Positions 27,301 to 39,300 are shown, counted from the stretch's first letter. The stretch is DNA of 64,000 nucleotides from Larus michahellis (GCF_964199755.1 NC_133907.1:4345001-4409000); one strand, 5' to 3'. Notes: a model not told the origin generated them from the letters alone. Translations and numbers: made by a program.

Positions 27301-28029
27301 CAGGTTCTCTTTCAAACCACCATTGACACAATGGGCATTTCAGCAGTCAGCCCCAAGATGGTTTTCTCCAGACAGAATTAGGCTCAGTTCATTTATCTAC
27401 AAAAAAAACCCCTTAAAAACCCTTTTCCCAAACTTTTTCAGGCAAGCAATCAGACTGCATTTTTTTCACCCATTTAAATCCAGCCTCAGAAGTCAGATGT
27501 GCCATTCCCGTGCTGTTCATCCCCTTTGACCTCCTCTGTAATGCCAGAATTAGATGTGTGTGTGTCAACCCGAGCTGCTGATTCCTCCTGCCTCCCTCAA
27601 AAACATCTGCAACGGAGTGAGCGGGTTTCTATGGAAGCCGTGGCTCCCATACAAGGCAACCGTTCCCCGGCCAGAGAAGGACAGCTGGAAAGGCTTGACC
27701 AAGTAAGAGATTTACTTGGCTGCGCATCATTTAATTCTCTACAACGAGGCGGGGGAGGGGGGTGCAGGGGGAAGGCAAAATACAATCTGGTCACCTAAAA
27801 AAGTGAAATATCATGGTGTGTTGCTTGTTTCCAAAGGGCGCTAGAGTTTCTGCAAATGTCAGGCTCACCCCCAGACAAGTAGGGAAGAAACTCTATCCGG
27901 TGGTTAAGTTAAATATCCTCCCTTCTCCCACTCACTTCAGAGGGAAGAGTGCCTTGGATGGCTAAGTTCCTCCACCAAATCTGCAGGTGTTTGCTTCATG
28001 GGTGGTACCCTACCCTTATGGCAAGCCTG
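24337..28029. other. Unannotated spacer
   Basis: No gene is recognised. Bases 24337-25700 contain many short frames on both strands with no family resemblance. Bases 26480-26760 combine AT-rich sequence with a CpG-containing core and look like non-coding conserved DNA by composition only. A short G-rich run is at 27750-27770. Confidence 0.45.
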
Positions 28030-28256
28030 CACGGTTGAGATTAGATATTAGGAAAAATTTTCACACTGAAACGGTTATCAAGCATTGGAACAGGCTGCCC
28101 AGGGAAGTGGTGGAATCGCCATCCCTGGAGGTATTTAAAAGCCGGGTAGACATGGTGCTGAGGGACATGGGTTAGTGGTGGGTTTTGTCCGTGTTGATGG
28201 TTGGACACGATGATGTGAAAGGTCCCTTCCAACTAGACAATTCTATGATTCTGTGG
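28030..28256 (+). mobile_element. CR1 LINE, 3' fragment (distinct subtype)
   Basis: This plus-strand CR1 tail has an open terminal frame: [18 protein letters not shown], then [18 protein letters not shown], ending VLRDMG at a TAG. The 3' UTR differs from the other copies (TTGGACACGATGATGTGAAAG) before GGTCCCTTCC and ATTCTATGATTCTGTG. This suggests a different CR1 subfamily, which the copy at 48348-48675 also resembles. Confidence 0.94.
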
Positions 28257-28684
28257 CTCCTCGGCAGCAAGACCGAGCATCAGCTGGCCGGCAGCGAGCA
28301 GGACCCCGGGGAAGGGAACCTCAGGTCACTCTGCAAGTCCCTGTGCAGACCTGGCCTTGGAGTGTTTTGAAAGAGAAAGGCGATTGCACATGTCAGGCAG
28401 ATTAGAAGGTGATAGACAGATGGACAGGCAGGCAGGCTGCCTTTTAAATAGTCTTCATATTTTTCCCATGACATCTGTCTGCAAGAGTTTAAATTATGAT
28501 TCTTACTTACAGCTTTGAAAGGATTTAAAATGCTTAAATCCCTGTTAAAAACTAAACTACCAAAGCTTGGCTGGATACTACATTTTTTAATCCACAATGA
28601 AAGCAATGTGCTGCATTTTAAGGGCTGCAGAGCTCTCATGGAAATACCCTGCAAACACTGAGCTCCTCCTAACGATCAACCTGC

Positions 28685-28692
28685 TATAAAAG
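28685..28692 (+). promoter_or_regulatory. TATA-box-like site
   Basis: TATAAAAG is a consensus TATA box. A start site 25-30 bases downstream would fall near 28715. A GTGAGT donor-like hexamer begins at 28741. No recognisable coding sequence follows, so the pair is a weak promoter/first-exon candidate. Confidence 0.2.
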
Positions 28693-29865
28693 CGGTTTGG
28701 TGCCAGATTCGGATCCTGGCTGCATCACAGCTGTGCTGAAGTGAGTCCACCGAAACTCCCCCTCCTTCTGGGTGAGGGATCAGAGTCTGGACGTGCAGTT
28801 TCTCCTGTTTCCAGACACTGCACAAGCATTAACTCTGGTGGAGAGGGCCCAGATGCTGGCAGAAATCATTGAGCTGCCTCTCACCCCAGTGAGTGCAGGC
28901 AGAGAGAAGCATGTCCCAGAGCTAAATGCTCTCAGCAGGACACACTGCTGCTGCCGCCCCGCAAGCAGAACAGCCATACATCCTACGTGTTCTGTTTCCC
29001 CTACACTTAACAGGGGCAGCATGGGGCTCCCGCAGCACCTGGCAGCCTACTAACATGGCCAAGCACTGTTGGGATGCTCTCCAGATGCAGCTGGGTCCAG
29101 GTGGTCTCCATCTGCGCAGGAAGCAGGATGGTCTGGAGAGGGTCCTCAGCTCCCAGAGCTGGAGTAGCCCTGCCAGTCCCTCCATGCCCACACACCAGGG
29201 GACACTGCGGGCGAGCCAGGTTCCCCAGGGTATCACCAGCCCAGCCCTTTGGAAAAGCCCATTTGTAGCATCAACCACAGATGATAAAGTCCCAGGGGAG
29301 AAACCCAAACAAGACAGTCGGTTTAACTTCCACCTTCCCATGCTGAGCACAGCCCACTGTCTGCAGGAACTACCCTGCTCACAGGCAAGCCCCAAATTTC
29401 CCAGCTTCTGGACAAAAACTGAAGCACGGCCAGAGCACGAGCACACACGATACCACAGCAGGTCTGAGAGCATCACCCTGCCCATCGTCCCCACTTGCAC
29501 CATGGGAGAGGAAGCTCCATTCTGGTTTATCTAAAACTGTTGCGCTCTGATGGAGAATTACAGAGATGGATCTACCTAGGAGGGTGGAAAAAGGGACCGG
29601 GGTCCACCCCTGCCAGCGGCAGTGCCCTGTGCGATACAGGGGGACACCCTCGCCACGGGGACTTCCCCTCTGGAGGAACACGATCGCTGTCAGATGCAGT
29701 GCCTGTTCCCCATCCAGCCTGCAGCTGGATCTCATTGCCAGGGAAAGGCTTCTGACTTCTGACTATTTTGTTTATTCTGCTAAAGACCATAATCATTCTG
29801 CTAATTGTTTGGGTTTGTTTGGGTTTTTTTTTTAAGCACGCTCTTATTTTTGTGAGCCCATGTGC

Positions 29866-29884
29866 TGCGCTCCCTCTGCTGGCA
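29866..29884 (-). promoter_or_regulatory. CTCF-like motif
   Basis: On the minus strand the sequence reads TGCCAGCAGAGGGAGCGCA. It follows the CCASYAGRKGG core of the CTCF consensus closely and deviates only at the following C (A here). It is the best such match I saw in the window. Function is inferred from the motif only. Confidence 0.35.
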
Positions 29885-32100
29885 GGCTCACTTGGGCTGG
29901 AGGAGAGGCTGCTGGGCAAGGGGAAAACCAAACCGCTGCTCTGACTGACAGCAAAAACTCACACCATAAACCCTTCCCAGGCCCTGGCTTTGCTGAATCT
30001 GAGTGTTAAGACCTGAGAGTCACAGTATTCTGACAGCTTTATTCCTTACGGCCTGGCTATGCTGAGTCTTGTCAACAAAAAGAAATGGATGGTGTGGTAA
30101 AATCCAAGTAATCTTTGCTTTAGATGGAGCAGCTCTGACCCTTGAAAGTCATGTCCACAGCAAAGAGACCGGTTTGTGTTGCTGATGATGGTTTTGAGCT
30201 GTGGTGTTCAAAGGAAGACCCTCAGCATGAGTAACTACACCCATGAGAAATGGTGAGCAAAAACATGAAAGCAGATCTTGAAAATCTTGATTGTAGAGAA
30301 CCTCCATAAGGGCAGGAAGCATCTCCCAAGGAGAAGGACGGGGATGCTTCAAAAGCCCTGTGCCCTGGAACACGTTTCACAGCAGAATTTCAATGGCGAG
30401 TTCTCCGACTTCAGGTTGCATTTTTGTTTCCTGCATGTGACAGACAGCCATTAAACACGCCACGACGCAGCACAGACGGCTCATCGCCGCTATAAGCAGC
30501 GGCTGTGACACGCCTCGCACTTCTCTGCCCCATCACACACGGCACAAGTGCTGCGAATTCTTAATCCAGCACCACGACTCACGTCCGTCTCGGCAGCAGC
30601 TTGAAGCATGGGAAGTGTTAGAAACCCTGACAGCGGATTGATGGATATTTGGGGGTGGGAGCAGGACCTGAGGGCAAAATTCTTCCCCGGGATTCAATCA
30701 GCCATAGGCTCCCATCATTTTGCTATCCTAAAAATGGCCCCACAGCACCCCGTTTTCCGGTGGGGTCCTGATTTTCTTTGATTCTTGAGTGAATCCCAGT
30801 GCAAGAAAATCCCTTAAGCTTCAGAGAGCGTTTCTCATACACAGAAGCGCTACCGAGAGCCCCACAGCCGCCTCCCTGTTCTGGAAAGGCAGTGAATGGG
30901 ATTAAGCCCAGGGTTTTGCAGCATTTACGGTGCTCCTCTCATCATCGGAGGCACAGAGAAATCTTCTGGTGGACATTAGCAGAAGCTAGTGGCCAAGTCA
31001 TTAACCTCAGAGTAGGGGAGTTTTTCATCAACCCTATTCAGTAGGAAAGTTAGGAAATGGTAAGGGCACTCTTAAAATCAGACAAATAAAAGGCAAGACA
31101 TCCCCCCATATAGATACTTTCTTGCTAAAACGATTAATAAACATTGCACATTGCGTCAATCTTTGAAGGTCAAAGCAATCTTTTTCCCTAGTGGAAGCTC
31201 TTAAAAGAGTTTTTTTGAACTGCATTTTATTCCTAAATGTGTTTCTTTAATGAGTGCAATTTTACATCTGCTCAGGTAAAACGGGTTGTTGTACATTCGC
31301 TTTCTTCAATGGTTTTATTATACCTATTTGGCTGATGATGCCCAGCCAAAAGAAATGAAAGGAGCTGGGAAACAAAAATGGAGTTCCCGAAAGTGCTTGT
31401 CTTCATAATAAAATAAAAAAAACCCAGGCACATGAAGCAGTGTGCTTCAGTACGCGTTTACTGAGATTTCACTGTACGCCTTTTCCCAATATAAAAAAGC
31501 ACTTAACTAACATAAAAAAAAACCTTAATTCTTCTGCTAGACAAGCCATTTGCTTCCAACTCTTAATATACAAAGGAAAAACAAGATGGCTGTGAACTGC
31601 CCACAGGGGCACAAAGGCTGCCTGACACAGACACAGACTCCAGAGCCTCTTAACAAAGGTAGCCCATGGCTGGGACATGGAGCAGGGAGTAAAGAACACT
31701 AAATACAGCCCAGGCCTGCGAGCAGGAGCCGCTAGTGGAAACCTCTCTAAAAAACTCCAGCACACAGTAAATTAAATCACGCAAAGCGGCTCGTATCTCT
31801 GCTGGCGATGAGAGGGAGGCGGAGAGAGTGATAGACGAGAAAAATTCAAATGAGTTTGCCCCTGAAAATAACGATAATTATGAAATATTATTGCTGCAAA
31901 GTGCCAAGGGAGGCCCGACAAGAGCAGGGCCTCCATGCTGAGGCCTGCACAGCGCAGAGGGGCAGCCTGCCATGCTCAAGCCCAAAATGTTCATTAATAT
32001 TATTATGAGGATGATGACAAAGGCTCCAGGGGAGCTCGAGGGACCAGCCTTGGGGGCTGTGCGGTATGCTGGCAGAGCAGGCGCCACAAACGGACGACCC

Positions 32101-32333
32101 AGGCCTCGCCCCGCCGCCATTTCCCCCCCCCTCCCCGGCCGCCATTTCCCCCGGGCCCCTAGCAACCGCCCCCTTAGCAACGCCGAGCCACGCCCCCTCC
32201 CGCCCAGGCCACGCCCCTTCCGTATAACCACGCCCTTCGGATACGCCCCTCCGCCTGGCGGCGTCGCTCTCCCACCTCCCGGCTGGGGCCCGGCCGGTGT
32301 CACGTGACCGCGTCGCCTGGCAGCGCCGTCGCC
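32101..32333. promoter_or_regulatory. CpG-island promoter with X-boxes and E-box
   Basis: This is a TATA-less, CpG-rich promoter. A perfect RFX X-box, GTCGCCATGGCAAC, spans 32328-32341 and overlaps the presumed start codon. Two weaker X-boxes lie at 32153-32166 (GGGCCCCTAGCAAC) and 32168-32181 (GCCCCCTTAGCAAC). GTCACGTGAC at 32299-32308 is a perfect CLEAR/USF palindrome. Two GCCGCCATTTC strings (32113 and 32138) read as YY1-type AAATGGCGGC on minus. Several CCACGCCC-type KLF/SP sites lie between 32188 and 32250. RFX X-boxes are a hallmark of ciliary gene promoters. YY1 sites facing minus suggest a divergent transcript as well. The identity of the gene is inferred from none of this. Confidence 0.7.
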
Positions 32334-32388
32334 ATGGCAACGGCCGTACACAGGCCGCGGCCCGTCGCGCCGGCGGGAAGGGCGACGG
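32334..32388 (+). CDS. First coding exon of an unrecognised gene
   Basis: The ATG at 32334 has a good Kozak context (GTCGCCATGG). It opens a 55-base coding segment, beginning MATAVHRPRP, rich in Ala, Pro, Arg and Val. It ends at a consensus donor GG|GTAAGA, leaving one base (phase 1). The codon start lies inside the perfect X-box, so transcription must begin upstream, within the CpG island. I do not recognise the peptide. The X-box suggests a product for cilia or flagella, or a protein expressed in ciliated cells or testis. Candidate continuing exons that accept phase 1 are at 32939, 42919 and possibly 48856. A non-coding RNA with a chance ATG is the main alternative. Confidence 0.4.
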
Positions 32389-32938
32389 GTAAGAGCCGTC
32401 CGTCGGGGACAGGGAGGGGGACACCGACACCCCCAGCCGGCCTTGGAGGACCGGCCGGCGGGACAAGAGGTCACCGTGAGGGGCGTAGAGCCGGCCCTCT
32501 GCCGCCCCCGAGGCCTTGAGGCCTCCTTGCACTGCCCTGAAGCAATAGCATGGGAGAGTGGGGAGGGTTGAGAGAAAACCCTGACAGAAAATAATCATTT
32601 TGGGGCCAGGGGCTGCCGGGCCCTAGGCTGCCGAGAGCCGCGGTGCAGCAGCCAGGAAGGCGCTAGTGCTGTTGCAGTGTCTAGACCTCAAAGGAAACCC
32701 CAAATCTGTGTGTGGGGAAGGCAGGGCGTGGGGAGCCACGGCGGCCCGGGCCGCACCGTGCCAGCTGACACAGGTCTCAGACAGAGCTGCCACCCTGGGG
32801 TGGGCAGGTGTGGTGAGGAGGGGTGTCCAGGTATGCTGCTAACGAGGCGACAGGTTCCATCCCCGAAAAGGAGCTTCCTTTTTGTCTCTTTTTACATAAA
32901 TGTATCATCTATATAATGGTGGGCAACAGCTTCTGTAG

Positions 32939-33033
32939 TTACGCAGCGTTTCAGCCCAATGCTGGTAGCGGAAAGATGTCCCTGGGATGCCTTTTCCCAG
33001 GACACTGGACTTTGCGATGTCAGGATTCAAAAG
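32939..33033 (+). other. Candidate exon, phase 1 to 0
   Basis: This 95-base segment lies between an AG at 32937-32938 (CTTCTGTAG) and a donor AAAAG|GTAATT. Spliced to the exon ending at 32388, it stays open for 31 codons (VTQRFSPMLVAERCPWDA and onward). The polypyrimidine tract directly before the acceptor is short. The stronger T-rich tract is about 60 bases upstream. I do not recognise the peptide. It is a plausible but unproven second exon. Confidence 0.22.
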
Positions 33034-35459
33034 GTAATTCCCCAACGCTTTTAAACCAGGCTGTGTTCCTCAATCTGTGATTTCTCCCGAGCCTTGCTGG
33101 GGAAAAAGATCATTTTAAAAATATATATGTATTTCAGGCCTATTTCTTCAGTGTTCATGGGAAATTGCACTCATGGTTTTTGAACCCAAATGCCTGCTCT
33201 TGATGTTGTTCTCAAGGAGAGTTAGCATCGTCTGAGTCAACAGAAGGGCCCGTGATGTTGCCTGTGGTTGGCTCTAGCAATGTGTTAGTTACAAAGGTTT
33301 TCTAGAGAGCTTTGCTTGGTTTGTTTTGGTTTTTTTTGAGTCTTATGTTTTATTTAGGAGACATACTTCCTATAAAGGATTCTTGAAATAGAAGGGGCTT
33401 TTTGCTGTCAAGAGCAACATCACAAAAACTGGATATCTACAGCTCTCTTCTCATACCCTATTCCCTTTGTATTATTGGTAATTACGTAATGTTAAAAGAA
33501 CCTTAAGAAGAAGATGTAGGAACACACAATCTCTGCTCCTAAAACCTACTGTTCTGAGTTACAGAAACAACAGAGTGAGTGACAGGTGGCAAATCACAGG
33601 CCGGGGAGAATCTTTAATTCTATCAGTTTAATGAGTTCTTTCCTTATCAGCGTCAGCCCTTGTCCAGATCTGCTAAGTGGCTTCTCTTGGAGATCAAATG
33701 ACTATGAATTAGTGTGTGGCAGCTCCTTTTGTTACACAACTGACCAGATTTTTGACAGTTCAATCTCTGAGGAGCTGTGCTGTTTCCAAAGTGTGGCTGC
33801 TAAAGCAAGCATGCAGATAGCAATTGAGCTCTTCTGAAAATCAAGCCTTGTGTGGGGCCAGATTGTGAGGCCACAGGGCCTCCACCCACTCAGGCAATGC
33901 CCAGGGCCTCACAGGGTCCAAGACGTTTTCACCCTGAGACTTCCCCAGGTTGAAAATCCAGCTGTGGGAGCCAAGGCAGCCACAATACTTACGTTGGGAG
34001 TTTACGTGTTCAGATTGAGCTTGTGTGACTGCAACCACACTGAAGCAGCAGCGATCCAGACTGTCTTGGGACGTATTTTGCACTGCCCTAGGAAATGCGA
34101 TACAGTGTTTTGGGGGAAATCCACCTTTCTTTCATTTGCAAAAGTGTTTTCCATCTGGGAAGGCAGTGCACTGAAGCAATCCAGGCTCTCCACTCTTCTG
34201 CCCAGGGAATGGAACTAGCTCAGGAAAGGCATCTGTGGGGATAACCTCAGCCTCAGGTCTTCCTGTTCTAGGGCTCTTCGATAACTTTTAGAGTGCTGTA
34301 GAACAAGGACCTCGCTTGTCTCATTTCTACCATCATGAAAACCAATGTTGTTTTACCTTGGACCACATGAATAGCGGGGGCTGACCTCTTGATAAACTGG
34401 ATAAGCGCTAAACCTCAGTGTGCAACCATTTATAGAGCTTTAACCCACATGAAGGCCACTTCCATCAGCAAAGAGAAACCTTGAAACTAAAAAGCCAAAC
34501 TGCAGGTGGGCCTTGTTTATTAGGCAAAGGTACATTTTTTTCAGCAGATTTGAAATTGAGTTGTATTTTATAAATTGCCATTTTAAATTGTGACTATATT
34601 TATTCCTATTTGTCTTGTCCATAATATTTTCTTAGTGATGAAAAAGCTGTTTCTTGCTTCACTACAGAAGTCAGGAAATAAAGCCACGTTTTGCACGGAA
34701 GACAAAGGCTCACAGCACATTTCACGTGCATGGGGACAGGTGGGGCAGATGCCACTGATCTTTTGATCATTGAACGAGGGATCTCTTGAGCCACATAGCT
34801 GAGGGGGGGTGTCCCTTCTAAGACTCATCCCTCTGATGCTTAGGTGACACTTAGCAGGAAAATGTATTTCGGTTTTGTAGCAGGAGTTGACGGCATTGAT
34901 GCATTGCTGTGTTTGGGACTCAGGACACATGAACAGGCAGCTAGATCTGCACTGGCTCTGATTAAATTAAGTACTGTGGAGTCAGTCTCCTGAATTTCAG
35001 TTTGTGAGGAACAAATAGCACAGAGGTGAAAGCCTGCATTTTGTTACAGGCTCGCCAATACAACATTTTAATGAAGCATTTAGGAGCAAGCCTTGTGAAT
35101 AACTATTTTACTCTGAGTTTGGATTTATTTAACGGCTCTGATTGATAGAATTTGAAGATTTTTTGGCTTCGTGTGGCTACTGACCTGAATTTAACTGCTT
35201 AAAAGCTATAGATTAGCTGAAAATAAACTGAGCTACATTTCGTATACAGTAAAAGAGGCACGATCATAGACTGCATACAGAAATACACAGGCACCTTCAC
35301 TGAAAGTTTGCCAAATATATATGTATAAATACACACACAAATGTGTACACAAATTCTGTAGGTGCATCCGTATGAATTATTTGTGTGCATAGTTATTTTT
35401 AAGTGTATTCAAAACTGTAGCAAATGACTAACTAGAACTGAAACTGTTTTCATTTGCAG

Positions 35460-35557
35460 TTACAGTAGGTGCACCCGCTATCACAGCGATCACGCAAGGC
35501 TCTGCACATGCAGCCTTCTTAGAAACCGCCTCATGCAGCTTCTGTTGAGGCAAAGAG
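35460..35557 (+). other. Candidate exon, phase 2 to 1
   Basis: The acceptor is strong (TGTTTTCATTTGCAG) and the donor good (AAAGAG|GTATTG). One of the three frames is open throughout, running from TYR-SER-ARG-CYS to RNRLMQLLLRQR with a basic, leucine-rich end. Entering with two carried bases and leaving with one, it can join in frame to the candidate at 42919. A second frame (entering phase 1) is open for 29 codons to a TGA. There is no family match. The splice signals are the main support. Confidence 0.27.
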
Positions 35558-36253
35558 GTATTGTACTGGTGCCTTTGAACCTGTACACCACATCAAGAGT
35601 GAGAAGAAAAATAACACACCAAGGACCTCAATAAACATGGATTATCTTGTTTACTGTAACTGCTTAAAAATGGCAAAGGCAGCCTTGAATTCTGCAGAAG
35701 TCAAGTACTTTGCCCTGTTTCTATAATAAGGCCGCCTCGTGCCTTGCCCGCTCCCCACATGATGTGTCGTGGGTCAAACAGGACTCAGAGTAGGTGGGGC
35801 CTTCACCAGGCAGCTCGGTAAGGCTTCAAAAGTTTCGGTTCCTGAACAGGTTTTGTAACACCACCACCCTGAAGCAAGAGCTTAGGAGACAGTTTGGCCG
35901 TGTTTAGTCATGAGCCACCGAGGCTTCAAATAGAGCTCCCTGAGTTGCTCATTGTAGCGTGCGCTGCTCCTCTGGCAGCAGAGGCAGAGAAAGCAGAAGC
36001 AGTTCATGGTATATTAAACCGGTAGAAAGACGTACGCTTCGATATGTCTGGCATCCCACTTGCAGAGTCCAATGTCATCCTTAAAACCACTTCCTCCTTC
36101 TCATCAGCAGCATCCTGTGTGATTTCCTGCATTGTTTTGTAAGAGCAGTACAAATGAAAGGATTCCTCATTTATAGAAAGCCATTTTCTGTCTTTAGCAG
36201 CTTTTCTTTTAAATCTGCTTACAAACCCCCTCTTTAAAATAATTTTTCTGACA

Positions 36254-36311
36254 GGTTTTCTTTTTTCTTTGTTTTTTTTTTTCCTTTTTTTTTCCTTCTT
36301 TTTTTTTTCCC
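36254..36311. repeat. Pyrimidine-rich simple tract
   Basis: An almost uninterrupted T/C tract. The lysine-rich minus-strand frame across it is a by-product of the low complexity. Confidence 0.9.
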
Positions 36312-39300
36312 TGGAATTCAGAGTATTTCTCCCTACAGTCAAAATCCTTTTCCTGGATTTTTGTTGCTTTGTTTTGTTGTTTTGTGTTTGCCTTTTTTTA
36401 AAATACAGTTATTGTTAACACAGAAACCCCAAAATTTACTATTTCTGTTACAAAATATGTTTTCTGAGATACAGCACAGCAAATTTTTTATTGCATGCAC
36501 AAGAGCCAATTTTTCACTGAAATCACTTACTGATCTTAATAACTACAAACATCTTGGGCTTTATTTCAAAAAGAAATTAATTTCCTTTCCATCCTCATCC
36601 AAAATCCACTGTGAAGAGCAGAGTAATTTGCATGCACCATGCACCATTCCTACTATTGTTAGGATATCACACCCTCCCACAGGCACGTAAAGCTGCTTAC
36701 TCAATGCTTAAATCCAAACTTTAATACTACTTTGATGGGTCCTAAATTGAGGTAAGTTGGCATCTTCTGGCAGCTCCTGAAACTGAGCTTTGCCAGAAAT
36801 TTAACCTCCTTTACACTCAATTAGATTCTTTTAGTCTCACTAAAACTGACACCCACCTTCTATTGTGTGTTATAAACCCTCCAAACACCCTAAACTTTGT
36901 ATTAATATGCAAATTAAATCAATTTACCTTCCTGCTAGTCATGTTCACCTGAGTACAGATCAATCTAAGGAGAAGTCAGCTGAGGCAAAGGCAGACTGCT
37001 GAGACTCCACCATATCCCTCTGCTCCGAACACGTTATTCTCTGTGTCTTGTTGGCTTGTCTGCTTTGAGTCAAACCAATTTACTCGATCTCTTGTTATTA
37101 AGCACACTGCCAATGAAATAAACCCGAGGATCTGTCTAGCAGAGGCAAAGTCGAAGGCTTGTTAGCACTGTGGGGACCAAGCGCATTTGTTGCTCCTGAC
37201 CAACAGCATTTCCTGTGATAAGAATAGTTTCTGGTTACCACAGGCTGTCACATATTTATGCACAAATTCCAGTTTCTGAGAACTAAACGAGTATGCCTTG
37301 GGCTGCCCTTCGTGTGAAACTTGACAGGTTTGGTTCACACGGCTTGGTGAAAAACAATCTCAGCTTCCGTTGCTCGTCCATGGGTTTGGACTCCTTCTCC
37401 ACAGACCTTTCGGCTCCGGAAGGCACCTTGCCACATTTCAGCCATAATATCTGTATTTAATCCACCATTAGTATAATTTTGACCTGCAGCCATTAGCTGC
37501 CTTGTGTTAATCTGCAGTCAGCTATGTTTTACACTGAGAGCTGAAACCAGCAGCTAGACTTCAGGTTTTATTCTAGAATACCGGTATGACTCCAAGAAAC
37601 CCGTTTCGGTAGCAACAAGCTAAATTCAACAGTAGTTTCTGTTTTACACAGACTGTTTTCAGAAGTTGTTGACCTAACCCCGTCTGTCTGGGCTTTTCTG
37701 TCATGACGACATCCTAAATGTGAGACCCCTGTGTTTGTGTGGCCATCCTTTATTCGAGAGCTGTGGTTTCTCAACATCGGGATTCTGGCCCGTGCTCCCC
37801 AGCTGCCATGCTACAGGTACACGTCAGCAGCAGCAGGCGAGGAGCGTAAGAATTCTCCGAGTCCCAATTTTAATATGGATGCCAATGTTTGCAGTCTTTA
37901 GTCAGCTAATTACTCTTTGTGGCCTCAGTAAAATTAGGATTGTGCTACTTGGGATCTTCCCAGGCCTCTTTTAAGGATCAGTTGGTCAATGTACGTGGAA
38001 GGTTAGAATATATATGATGCTTTTTGAACAACAGATGTATTCGGATTTCTTGATTGCCCAAGTATTTAGTGGCTTGTGGCTTGTATGTTCTCCATCACCT
38101 TCAACCGGAAGTAATCAGCACACGCAAGGCAGTATCTAGCATCTTTGCGCTTTTAATACTTGGCAAGGTCGTGTCAGCCTTTTGTGGCTTTGACTCATGC
38201 CCTCAGCTCACGCTGCAGCTGGGACGGCCACTGGTGACCTCGGCGTTTGGACTGAGATTGAACCGCAGTTCCAGGAACGCTGCCTAGCCCAGCTTCCCTG
38301 CTGATGTGAACTGGGGTTGCTCCAGCTCCGCAGTGGAGCTGCGCTGACTTACTCTGGCCAGTGCCTGGCCGCTTGGTTCCTTCCTTGGATTTCAGTTTCT
38401 TTTAGGTCACAGACTGCCTTGGGATTGAGGAGGGCCATGAATCTCTCAAGATGCACTTGACAAGCTGACATGGCCCAAGCTACTAAAACAAAACACAAGC
38501 CATGGCAGACTTTCCCTGTGATCCTTGAACATTTGCAATCTTCCTGTTTTATTGTGCAGGTGAAATTATCGGTGAAATTATTCCCTGTTAAATTGTGTTT
38601 CTGCTGCGGATATTCTGCTTCCATCCAGAGTCGGCTTTTCTCAGAACTTGAAAACATCATTCTTTAGTGAACTGAATTGGACTTTGAATCTCATGAAGTG
38701 GCGGGGACTAAGTACACTGTGTTTGTAATGCCCCATCTGTCTTCTATGAAGCTGTACAGAGCACAGCCAGAGGATCTTTGGGCTCATCTAAAAACATTAC
38801 ACTCGAATGAAACCTGAACTAAAAATAGTAATTACTGGAAAACGAAGGGGACAACCTGACCCCACGGTTGGCAGTATTAGTACAACAGCAGTGATATGTA
38901 ATTGCCTGCATATTTCCAAACTACGCTTGAGAACAGCTTCCAGTAGCTTCCAAGTAGAGATGCACACACAGCTCTGGCAGATGGTTTCTCCTTACAGAAG
39001 AGGGGGCTCCTTGGACTATCCAGGCCCCATCCCAAATACAGACCAGGCTGTTTGGCATATTGCAGCTCAACTACCTGCAAAAGTTCTCAAGTGGCCCAGA
39101 CCTGAATCTTTTCCCTGACAGCAGAGGATTTGAACAAAACAGTGAACCTCTAAATAACCTTGATAAAATAAGACTGGGTCATGATGCCCTATGCAGTGGT
39201 AGAAATCCCAGTGTTAGGTCAGGGTCCTGTATTATTAGGCAGGGAACAGATGTCCTGCAATCAGTGTGGAGAAAACAGGCATAGTATGAGAAATGACAAA

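Larger units (their letters stand above)
28257..32100. other. Unannotated spacer with a few promoter-like motifs
   Basis: No recognisable gene is present. The stretch holds a TATA box followed by a donor-like site (28685-28746) and a CTCF-like motif on minus (29866-29884). It also holds a short perfect inverted repeat GCCGCT...AGCGGC (30486-30503). Overlapping 190-200-codon frames on both strands at 28922-29534 match nothing I know. The last 250 bases (31850-32100) change from AT-rich sequence to the CpG island. Confidence 0.45.

Noticed and set aside
28708-28720. ATTCGGATCC resembling a tRNA B box
   Set aside because: Two mismatches to the consensus, and no A box or cloverleaf pairing around it.
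28922-29534. Overlapping frames of about 200 codons on opposite strands
   Set aside because: Mutual antisense frames of this kind are usual in moderately GC-rich DNA. Neither shows a domain.
30571-30582. CCAGCACCACG, left half of an RE1/NRSF silencer
   Set aside because: The right half (GGACAGC-type) is absent at any allowed spacing I could see.
33850-34218. Plus-strand frame of 122 codons after the 32.3-kb promoter
   Set aside because: No family resemblance, no strong splice sites at its ends, and average composition for chance.
36004-36342. Lysine-rich minus-strand frame of 112 codons
   Set aside because: Its first third is the translation of a pyrimidine tract. The remainder has no recognisable motif or good splice context.
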